Source: Planctomycetota bacterium (lineage in GTDB: Bacteria; Planctomycetota; Phycisphaerae; UBA1845). Taken from it: a stretch of 6,279 nt of DNA. Within the stretch, counting starts at the first letter, position 1. The number at the start of each line of letters is the position of its first letter. Position numbers and translations under genes: made by a program. Below are positions 1 to 5,885 of the stretch, piece by piece. The notes beneath the pieces are model-generated. The model made no database searches, was not told the origin of the DNA, and worked only from the letters and a program-made list of their open reading frames with translations. The stretch spans positions 1 through 6,279 of the forward strand of contig JADFIX010000264.1 of assembly GCA_022566435.1 (NCBI GenBank), in the 5' to 3' direction.

Positions 1-686
1 GACTCGTGAAATGCAAACGCGACGAGCTGGATGCTCTCTGATTTCGGTGCGATGCGCAATGCCTGTCTGAGCCATCGCTCCGCCTCCAGAGGCTTGCCTC
101 TATCTTCGGCGAGGATCTTCACGAGGAGGGGGTAAAGAGCAGGATCGTCCGGGCGCTGTGAGATGGCCTCAACGAGCGTATCAGTGGCCTCACGGTTCTT
201 GTGCAGCAGATTCCTTGCATAGGCGAGCGCCAGCGGTGCACCGCCTGAAGCCGGATCCATTTCCAGCCAGTCAGCGGCGAGTTCTTCGGCCAACCCGTAC
301 TCGCCCATCGCGAGGTATAGCCCCGTAAGTTCTTCCACGGGCCAGAGTCTATCGGGGAACAATCCGATCAGGCGTCGCAAGGCCTGCGTTGCGTTCACAA
401 TCCGCCCCGGATTGCCCGGTATCTCCTTCATCAGAGTCCTGCAATACGCATCTAGCGCATCGAGGTCGTCCGGTTTCCGTCGCAAATACTGGCTGTAGGC
501 GAGGCTCGCACGCTCCCAGTTTTCTTCGGCCGCCGCCATCTCGGCGCGTACCAGCAATTTGGCGGAATTGCCCTCGGTTCGTATCGCGTAAAGCGCCGAC
601 AGCCCCCAAGCAGCCCCTGCGGCCAACGCGCACAGAGCGACCGCCCAACGGAGAAACGGTCGGCGTTTACGGATGTCATCAGTCAC
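1..686 (-). CDS. Membrane-anchored TPR-like protein, 3' end missing
   Basis: This open frame has no stop before the left edge, so only the first 228 residues are visible and the C-terminus is outside the window. Residues 1-11 are charged and basic (DDIRKRRPF), followed by one hydrophobic helix at about 12-34, so the protein is probably anchored in the inner membrane with the rest outside the cytoplasm. From about residue 43 on, the chain is all helical with TPR/Sel1-like spacing: 'NWERASLAYSQYLRRKPDD', 'GLAEELAADWLEMDP' and 'EAERWLRQALRIAPKSE' each look like the second helix of a TPR followed by the usual P-x-x/D-P turn. The start is the GTG at 684-686. An in-frame TGA lies four codons upstream, and GAGGG sits 9 bases before it. 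It follows the sugar transferase by 68 bases and probably belongs to the same exopolysaccharide transcript. Its job there is not clear; scaffolding of the polymer export machinery is a guess. The helical repeat call is by eye. Confidence 0.75.
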   Translation of the reverse strand, partial: MTDDIRKRRPFLRWAVALCALAAGAAWGLSALYAIRTEGNSAKLLVRAEMAAAEENWERASLAYSQYLRRKPDDLDALDAYCRTLMKEIPGNPGRIVNATQALRRLIGLFPDRLWPVEELTGLYLAMGEYGLAEELAADWLEMDPASGGAPLALAYARNLLHKNREATDTLVEAISQRPDDPALYPLLVKILAEDRGKPLEAERWLRQALRIAPKSESIQLVAFAFHE

Positions 687-695
687 GATGTAGAA

Positions 696-700
696 CCCTC
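696..700 (-). promoter_or_regulatory. Shine-Dalgarno for the TPR-like gene
   Basis: On the minus strand the bases read GAGGG, 9 bases before the GTG at 684-686. This supports choosing that GTG over the out-of-frame ATG at 677-679, which would open a frame with an Arg/Cys/Trp-rich, unstructured translation. Confidence 0.6.
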
Positions 701-754
701 AGGGAACTGACATGATATCGGCAGGACCGTCCCACAACTGGATACGATAGCGAC

Positions 755-2383
755 CTACCCTTCCCCGGGTACCCTCGCGGAATGAACGCAGATTCCCCGT
801 GCTTTCAGCCGCTGCGCAAATCGCGTGACGCACTTGCCCGAGTACATCGCAAGCGGGGTATACGCGAGCAACTGCAAATCTAGCCACATCGAACGGTGGC
901 GAACGTACTCGAGGTCGTAGTAGATCCACTCCTGAAAATCTGAGTCGGCGTGATTTCGAAGCCGCATGATCTGCCAAAGGCCCGTGATTCCCGGTCGGAC
1001 GGAAAGCCGCGCCCGCCGCCAGCCGGGGCAAAACTGGTTTTCCTTGTCGGGTGACGGACGTGGACCGGTCAGACTCATCTGACCAAGAAGCACGTTGAAA
1101 AACTGCGGAACTTCGTCAATGTTGGTTCGCGTCAGCCAGGCACCCAAACGCGTCAGTCGTGGATCATTAGAAATCTTGAATTGCGGTCCGTCGACCTCGT
1201 TCATTTTTCTCAAATCCATCTGCCGATTATCCGCGTCCTTGATCATCGTGCGAAACTTCAGGCAGAGGAATTCTTCCCCACGTATCCCTTGACGTCGGTG
1301 CCCAAAAAACACCGGCCCGGGCGACGTCAGCTTGATCATCGCGGCGACCACCAGGAGCATAGGAGACGCCAAGAGTAAGAACAGGGCCGAGAAAACGATG
1401 TCCAGCGTTCGCTTCCCAAAACGGTAGAGGGCTCGGTTATCGTACGGGTTTTTGAAGGTGTCGATCATGCCGAATTCCCGGCGTTCCGCCATTTTCGGTT
1501 TGAATTCGTCGAGGTTCAAATACGAATTGGCAGGCGTATCCGAAGACTCTACGCCGGTGGATCCATCCCATATGGCCGCTTCGGTCAGATGCCCATTCTG
1601 CACCCGGCCCTCTACGCCCGACCTTCCGCGGTCGGGAACGGCGGTATCGGGCGAACCGTTCTTGTGAATCGCCGGGGGCGACTGCCATACGGTCTGGCGG
1701 GGCGTTCGCACCGATGAACGGTGCGTATCGGGCCCCGAGATGGCGTGGGCGCTACCGCCGCACGCAGACGGGATATCCGTCCACGCCACGCGAAATCGTC
1801 GTGTGAGACCGCCAATACTGGCGGCGCTCCACCCGTGTCTGAGAAGGTGAGCGACCACTGCCCGTGCGTGTCCCGCCCGACACACCGCGAGCGAGGCCGG
1901 TTGTGGTAATGGGGTGGCCGCCATCGGAGAGTCTGAATAGACACGCTGGAAACCCAAAATGTGCTTGGACTCATCTACTCTGACCATTTCGTCGTACGGT
2001 TGGTCGTGTGCGGGATCGTTCGGAGAAAACACCATCACATCGCTGTTTCGCGGCAGCGCCGCCCTGCGGACCGAACTCCAATCGCCGATTCGTGCGTGAC
2101 TGCCGTTCACAATCCACACGTTTCTGCGGTCTGAAGGGACCGAGAATGTAGGCGACAACTGATCGGAATACCAACTGATGGGGGCGCCATCGAAGTCGTC
2201 GGTGGACAACCAGTCGCACGCCCTCATTGATTCCGGGAGCAAGAAGTGAAGAGAACCGTCGGCATCGTCTGCCCACTGACGATGAAATCGCATCAAGTTC
2301 GCGGAATCATCCCGTAACGCATGCAAATCCGCAGGACGGTCGGCGTTCGGAATTTCGTTCGTCGCGTCCGCGACGTGAACCAC
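755..2383 (-). CDS. Exopolysaccharide phosphoglycosyl transferase (bacterial sugar transferase family) with atypical N-terminal region
   Basis: The C-terminal half (about residues 320-525) is a bacterial sugar transferase (PF02397, monotopic phosphoglycosyl transferase) domain. It would transfer a sugar-1-phosphate from a nucleotide sugar to the lipid carrier at the inner membrane, the first step of polymer assembly. Visible signatures are KRTLDIVFSALFLLLASP (membrane helix about 327-351), SPGPVFF, KFRTM (376-380), the catalytic Asp-Glu pair D423-E424 in NIDEVPQFFNVL, SLTGPRPS (437-444) and RPGITGLWQ (463-471). Residues 1-210 have no membrane helices and do not look like the usual four-helix plus CoA-binding-like front half of WbaP/WcaJ proteins. 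Residues 215-310 are a Pro/Ser/Gly/Arg-rich, probably disordered linker. The given start is GTG at 2381-2383, but a strong Shine-Dalgarno lies 34 bases upstream, so the true protein may begin 9-10 codons earlier at an ATC. It lies 82 bases after the co-polymerase/kinase gene, its likely partner. The sugar it transfers cannot be read from sequence. Confidence 0.92.
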   Translation of the reverse strand: MVHVADATNEIPNADRPADLHALRDDSANLMRFHRQWADDADGSLHFLLPESMRACDWLSTDDFDGAPISWYSDQLSPTFSVPSDRRNVWIVNGSHARIGDWSSVRRAALPRNSDVMVFSPNDPAHDQPYDEMVRVDESKHILGFQRVYSDSPMAATPLPQPASLAVCRAGHARAVVAHLLRHGWSAASIGGLTRRFRVAWTDIPSACGGSAHAISGPDTHRSSVRTPRQTVWQSPPAIHKNGSPDTAVPDRGRSGVEGRVQNGHLTEAAIWDGSTGVESSDTPANSYLNLDEFKPKMAERREFGMIDTFKNPYDNRALYRFGKRTLDIVFSALFLLLASPMLLVVAAMIKLTSPGPVFFGHRRQGIRGEEFLCLKFRTMIKDADNRQMDLRKMNEVDGPQFKISNDPRLTRLGAWLTRTNIDEVPQFFNVLLGQMSLTGPRPSPDKENQFCPGWRRARLSVRPGITGLWQIMRLRNHADSDFQEWIYYDLEYVRHRSMWLDLQLLAYTPLAMYSGKCVTRFAQRLKARGICVHSARVPGEG

Positions 2384-2416
2384 GATCGTGTCGGCCCGAT
2401 TGACGAAGATGATCCA

Positions 2417-2424
2417 CCCTCCTT
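2417..2424 (-). promoter_or_regulatory. Strong Shine-Dalgarno misplaced for the annotated sugar transferase start
   Basis: The minus strand reads AAGGAGGG, a near-perfect anti-16S match. Immediately 5' of it, overlapping by its two A's, is an in-frame TAA (2423-2425). From the GGAGG core to the only canonical in-frame start (GTG, 2381-2383) is 34 bases, too far for normal initiation. The in-frame codons between are GGA GGG TGG ATC ATC TTC GTC AAT CGG GCC GAC ACG ATC. The ATC at 2408-2410 sits 7 bases from the core, an ideal distance. Either initiation uses a non-standard AUC codon or the sequence differs from an original ATG. Confidence 0.65.
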
Positions 2425-2440
2425 AGGTCGTTTCCCATGA

Positions 2441-2454
2441 CCGGGATTCCCCGG
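2441..2454. other. Small intergenic hairpin between kinase and sugar transferase genes
   Basis: The minus strand reads CCGGG-GAAT-CCCGG, a 5-bp stem with a 4-base loop, between the stop of the kinase gene (2466) and the Shine-Dalgarno of the next gene. No T-run follows on either strand, so it is not an intrinsic terminator. It could be an mRNA processing or stability element, or have no role. Confidence 0.35.
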
Positions 2455-2465
2455 CATCTTCTTAC

Positions 2466-4496
2466 CTAGGCGCCTTGCGCCGCAGGCCCGTGTGCATTCG
2501 CGTTGGCGTATCCGTAGTACGCATACGGTGCGTGTCTTCGTTCCACGGCGTTTAGGATCACGCGCACCGGTTTCTCGCCGATCGTGGAAAGAGTACGACA
2601 GGAAGCGCGTGCTTCTTCTCGCGTCGTTTTTCCCGCTCGAATCACCAGGACGATTTCATCCGCCAAGGTCGCAAGCACCACGGCGTGACTGCCCACGAGA
2701 ACGGGCGGCGAATCGAGGATCACCTCGTCGTAGTCCTGGAAAAGCGTGCGCAAGTTCGCCTGTGCACGCAGGTTCGCAAGGTGCGCCCCGAATTGACCGG
2801 TCGGCTCACCGGCCGGCATCACATCCAAATTCTCGGCATGACCGGATTGCACAGATTCCGCAGCTCCGGCGGTTCCCCTTAGGAACTCACTCAATCCCCG
2901 GTGCGCCGGCATGTCTAGCGCCTGCGTGACGCCGCGACCGGTAATATCCGCATCGACGAGAAGAACGCGCCGTCCGGTAGAAGCGAGACTTCGCGCCAAG
3001 CCCAGCGCCAGCGACGACTTACCGCTGCCCGCCGTCGGAGAAGTCACCAAGCGTATCCGGCTCGACCCGCTGTGAGAACTCGAAAGGAGTGCCGTCGAAA
3101 TGCTGCGAATCGGTTCTTGTAGTCGGTGGTCGTTTGCCACGGTCGTTCCGTTCGAACTCTGGATATATTGAATACAACCCAAGTACTGAAGTCCCAAATC
3201 ATTCGTCACCTCCGTGGGCTTCACGACGCTGGTGTCCAAGCGGTGGCGAACGAGTACGAAGCCTGCGCCGAGAAAAAGGCTCATGGCACAGGCCGCCATT
3301 GAGTATTTCATTCGTTTATCGATATTTGGTTCTGCCGGCGCGACGGCAGGGGAATCGATCGTGATCCGGGCACTTCGGTGCTGCTCCACCTGGACGTTCC
3401 AGGTTTTCTGGCGAACCTGGGTCAGCGAATTCTCGAGACGCTCGCGTTCGTGTCGGACGCTCTCCATGGCAAACGCCTGGCGCATGACATCGGACTGCTG
3501 GACCATCAGTTCTTCGACGGCGTCAGTTAGGACTTTCTCGGAAACCGTCGCCTCGAGCTGCGCCGACGTGAATTCTCGCCGCAACTTCTTCTTGAAGGCC
3601 GTTCCAAGTTCACTGGTTCGCAAGTCCAAGGCCGTCTTGTACATGGCAATTCGATCCGATCGTCCCTGGACATCGGGATGCATCGGACCCCGGCCGAGGC
3701 GTTCATCTTCCAGCGCCGCGGCCTGCATCATTCGGAGCCGTTCGCTGGTATCGTGCCATTCCGCGTCGCTTTCGACGTAAGTCAAAAAGCCCTTTGCCGC
3801 GAAATCTTGCAAGTTGGCAGGGTTTTCATTCGCATTCAGGGCGTCGTGCCGTGCGAAGGCAATCGCGCCGTCTTGACGCATCTGTATCAGTTTTTGTCGC
3901 AATTCCACAATCCAGTTCTGAAGTGCGGATCCTGAATCGTCCAGCACGGCGCCGCCGTTTTGACTGCCCAACTGCCGCATTTCCAGGTCCTTGGCCTTCA
4001 GACGCGTTTCCAGTGCGACTTGCTCGGCCCGCAGGGAGCTGAGTATCAGCTCGTCCCACGCCCGTTGCTTGTCTTTTCGCTGGCGGAGGTACGCTTCTAG
4101 CAGACTATTGACAATCAGTGCCATTTCCTCGGCGTGGTGACCGATCATGCTGACGCGCAGGAATTGCTCGCCATGCATGGGCTTCGCGGACAGGCGAGAC
4201 GATAAAAATTGCGCCGGGTTGGACGTACGGGTGATCATCGGCAGTGACCGAATTTGCGACGTGTTCAGCGTTTCGACGATTACCGCCGGACTGACAATTG
4301 CATGGGCTTCCGTGGCCAGGTACGAATGATAATGCCTGCTGATGTCCGACTCCGCATCCGAGAAGAGAATCGGACGAACGACCGGTGCGACATGGACGAG
4401 CGCGCTCACCTCAAACTTCGGGACGACATAGATTCTGATCAGGGCAACCGACGCAATCGCGGTCGTCATGCTGGCGATGGCGGTCGGCGTCATCAT
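2466..4496 (-). CDS. Polysaccharide co-polymerase fused to bacterial tyrosine autokinase (Wzc/PCP-2a type)
   Basis: This inner-membrane protein would set chain length and drive export of an exopolysaccharide, with activity tuned by tyrosine autophosphorylation. It starts with a membrane helix (about 3-25), then a long extracytoplasmic Wzz-type region (26-396) with extended coiled coil (about 140-175 and 310-365) and the typical 'GPMHPDVQ' stretch (270-277). A proline-rich segment (DSPAVAPAEP, 381-390) leads into the second membrane helix (397-416), as is usual for this family. The cytoplasmic kinase (about 455-676) has Walker A SPTAGSGKSS (486-495, K493), Walker A' VLLVDAD (511-517, D515 and D517), Walker B VILDSPP (592-598, D595) and a C-terminal tyrosine cluster (Y658, Y660, Y661, Y663). 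The EX2RX2R contact motif is degenerate: E461 and R464 are present but the last Arg is S467. The start is ATG 4494-4496 (or the next ATG). The ribosome site is weak, and the frame is open for 35 codons upstream, to TAG at 4602-4604, without a start codon. Length is normal for the fused type. Confidence 0.95.
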   Translation of the reverse strand: MMTPTAIASMTTAIASVALIRIYVVPKFEVSALVHVAPVVRPILFSDAESDISRHYHSYLATEAHAIVSPAVIVETLNTSQIRSLPMITRTSNPAQFLSSRLSAKPMHGEQFLRVSMIGHHAEEMALIVNSLLEAYLRQRKDKQRAWDELILSSLRAEQVALETRLKAKDLEMRQLGSQNGGAVLDDSGSALQNWIVELRQKLIQMRQDGAIAFARHDALNANENPANLQDFAAKGFLTYVESDAEWHDTSERLRMMQAAALEDERLGRGPMHPDVQGRSDRIAMYKTALDLRTSELGTAFKKKLRREFTSAQLEATVSEKVLTDAVEELMVQQSDVMRQAFAMESVRHERERLENSLTQVRQKTWNVQVEQHRSARITIDSPAVAPAEPNIDKRMKYSMAACAMSLFLGAGFVLVRHRLDTSVVKPTEVTNDLGLQYLGCIQYIQSSNGTTVANDHRLQEPIRSISTALLSSSHSGSSRIRLVTSPTAGSGKSSLALGLARSLASTGRRVLLVDADITGRGVTQALDMPAHRGLSEFLRGTAGAAESVQSGHAENLDVMPAGEPTGQFGAHLANLRAQANLRTLFQDYDEVILDSPPVLVGSHAVVLATLADEIVLVIRAGKTTREEARASCRTLSTIGEKPVRVILNAVERRHAPYAYYGYANANAHGPAAQGA

Positions 4497-4655
4497 GAAG
4501 CGGCCCTGTCTGCGCGGGTCCTGCGGCGGGCCGGAAGTTCTCGATTCCGAAGGCGATCCGGTGAGCTGCGAGGCCTGCCCGCGCCGCCGCGAGAATGCCG
4601 GCTAGGAACCGGCGCCCGGCCGGACTTCTACTACAGCGGACCGTTAAGCGGTGAG
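4497..4655. other. Gene-free gap between the catabolic and exopolysaccharide blocks
   Basis: This 159-base GC-rich stretch separates the sialidase-like gene from the co-polymerase/kinase gene. I see no clear -35/-10 promoter pair and no strong ribosome site before 4496. It contains the overlapping inverted repeats at 4597-4623. On the minus strand, 35 codons before 4496 are open in the frame of the kinase gene and would encode a basic, Pro/Ser/Arg-rich tail, but no ATG, GTG or TTG is present there, so I do not include them in the gene. A promoter for the exopolysaccharide block would be expected here or further upstream. Confidence 0.5.
4597..4623. other. Two mutually exclusive GC hairpins
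   Basis: On the plus strand three 5-base arms alternate: GCCGG (4597-4601), CCGGC (4609-4613), GCCGG (4619-4623). The middle arm can pair with either neighbour, giving loops of 7 or 5 bases. On the minus strand this lies 33 bases after the stop of the sialidase-like gene and about 100 bases before the kinase start. There is no U-run, so a normal intrinsic terminator is unlikely. A weak transcription block or attenuator-like switch is possible but unproven. Confidence 0.35.
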
Positions 4656-5828
4656 TTAGACCGTGAGTTGCCAGCGGGCCTGGCGAAGGACGGCGAAGCG
4701 CGATCCTTCCATGAGTTCGTACCAGACGGTCAGCAGTGTTCCGTCGCCGAGCTGTACCGTAGACGGATAGCCAAGGTCGCCGCTGTGGCCATCGCCGGAG
4801 AGGATGACCGGCTGGGACCAGCTTTGCCCCTGATCGCTGCTCACGCGCGCCTGATTGCCGTAAGGCTTGCGGCGATGCCCGTAGGTCATGAGCAGGCGTC
4901 CGCCGTCGAGGCGCAGGAGGTGAGAGGGCAGCCCCCAGACGCCGATCGAGTGAGGGATCGTCCAGGTGCGGCCGCCGTCGGCGGATTCACTTTGCAGTGT
5001 TTCGCGCTCGTTCGCCTTGTTGTGGTTGCGCATGTGGGCGATCAGCCGGCCGTTGGAGGCTTCGATGATATGCAGTTCGTGGTACTTCTCAAAAGTGTCG
5101 CCGGGTCGCGTTGGGATTTCCGCCAGCCAGCGCCAAGTCGCTCCGTTGTCGGAGGAATCGGCGACGCCGATGCGAGGGTGCTTGTGCCAAAGGCGCTTGC
5201 CGGCATAGATGACCCGGCCGTCCGAGAGAGCGACCGGGCCGTGAGGACTATTGACCGGGACGCGGTAGGGAGCCGACCAGGTGACACCTCCGTCGGTGGA
5301 GCGAATCATCCAGTTGCCGAGCATCCCTTCGCGCTGAGCGGCGGTGGTGCGCTGGTGCGCCGCTTTCCAGCGCTGGATCCGTTCCGTTGTCCAGGTGGCG
5401 AAACGGCCCTTGACGCCGGGCTTGGCGTCCCGTAGGTCGTCCTGATAGGCGAGCGATGTGAAGCTGGTCACCAGCAGCGAACCGTCCGGGGTCTCGCATA
5501 CGCCGGCGTCGCGATCGTCGATGGCGGTGTCGATCAGTACTCGCGGCCAGCTCCATGATTTGCCGCCGTCTTTCGAACGCATCAGTTCCACGCGTCCGAA
5601 CGGGCAGATGTGCCATTCACGGCCTCCCGAGCACACGAGCAGCAACTCACCCGAGCGGCGGCGCGCCAGAGTGGGCCAGCCGTGGTAGAGATCAGGCCGT
5701 TTGCTGATGATTTCGACCGACTCGACACTTGCCGTGGGCGAGGCGGACGCGAGCCGGGGCGCCAGCGCGCAGCCAGCCGCGGCGGCGCCCGTGCGCAGGA
5801 CGTCTCTTCTTGTGATGGGATGCGTCAT
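4656..5828 (-). CDS. Tat-exported sialidase-like (BNR/Asp-box) glycosidase
   Basis: The N-terminus carries a twin-arginine signal (TRRDVLRTG, R7-R8) followed by an Ala-rich hydrophobic stretch and a likely cleavage site after A27-S28-A29. AAGC at 17-20 is a weaker lipobox alternative. The mature part (about 360 residues) shows five Asp-box motifs, S-x-D-x-G-x-[ST]-W, at 85-92, 177-184, 225-232, 282-289 and 330-337, spaced as in a six-bladed sialidase propeller. Candidate active-site positions are the Arg-rich WPTLARRR (51-58), D107 in DDRDAGV, E251 in KYHELHIIE, R267, R318/R319 and Y354 in DLGYPST; these are assigned by eye. The canonical F/Y-R-I-P motif is not seen, so the substrate may be a glycan other than sialic acid. 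The start ATG has AGGAG 8 bases upstream. It follows the aldolase-family gene by 57 bases, which suggests coupled release and breakdown of an acidic sugar. Codon GC is higher than in the genes to its left. Fold call is confident; substrate is not. Confidence 0.9.
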   Translation of the reverse strand: MTHPITRRDVLRTGAAAAGCALAPRLASASPTASVESVEIISKRPDLYHGWPTLARRRSGELLLVCSGGREWHICPFGRVELMRSKDGGKSWSWPRVLIDTAIDDRDAGVCETPDGSLLVTSFTSLAYQDDLRDAKPGVKGRFATWTTERIQRWKAAHQRTTAAQREGMLGNWMIRSTDGGVTWSAPYRVPVNSPHGPVALSDGRVIYAGKRLWHKHPRIGVADSSDNGATWRWLAEIPTRPGDTFEKYHELHIIEASNGRLIAHMRNHNKANERETLQSESADGGRTWTIPHSIGVWGLPSHLLRLDGGRLLMTYGHRRKPYGNQARVSSDQGQSWSQPVILSGDGHSGDLGYPSTVQLGDGTLLTVWYELMEGSRFAVLRQARWQLTV

Positions 5829-5836
5829 GGGAAAGT

Positions 5837-5841
5837 CTCCT
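5837..5841 (-). promoter_or_regulatory. Shine-Dalgarno for the sialidase-like gene
   Basis: The minus strand reads AGGAG with 8 bases to the ATG at 5826-5828. It fixes the start immediately before the twin-arginine signal and implies translation independent of the gene upstream. Confidence 0.7.
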
Positions 5842-5885
5842 GGTGGCTGCTCGACTCCTTTGGGCGGCGAAAGGTGCGGGGAAGG

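Noticed and set aside
452..679. Alternative ATG start at 677-679 for the gene at the left edge
   Set aside because: It is in a different frame from the TPR-like translation; the product is Arg/Pro/Trp-rich and stops early, while the GTG frame gives a membrane helix plus helical repeats and has a better-spaced ribosome site.
699..1031. Minus-strand frame of 110 codons overlapping the 3' end of the sugar transferase and ending just before the TPR-like gene
   Set aside because: Considered as a frameshifted C-terminus, but the main frame carries the conserved family motifs through residue ~515 and ends normally at 755; this frame is Arg/Pro-rich without motifs.
2436..2457. Short peptides starting at ATG 2455-2457 or 2436-2438 between kinase and sugar transferase
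   Set aside because: No good ribosome site; both run into the sugar transferase in wrong frames with Arg/Ser-rich composition. No sign of coding.
3214..3780. Plus-strand open frame of 188 codons
   Set aside because: Lies wholly opposite the coiled-coil region of the co-polymerase/kinase; Ser/Arg/Cys-rich translation with no domain. A shadow.
4602..4655. Intrinsic terminator after the sialidase-like gene
   Set aside because: GC stems are present, but no run of T follows on the minus strand, so a standard Rho-independent terminator is not supported.
4254..5435. Long plus-strand open frame of 393 codons antisense to the sialidase-like gene and the 5' end of the kinase gene
   Set aside because: It overlaps two clearly recognised genes, its translation is Arg/Ala/Asp-rich without any domain, no ribosome site is seen, and long antisense frames are expected opposite GC-rich genes.
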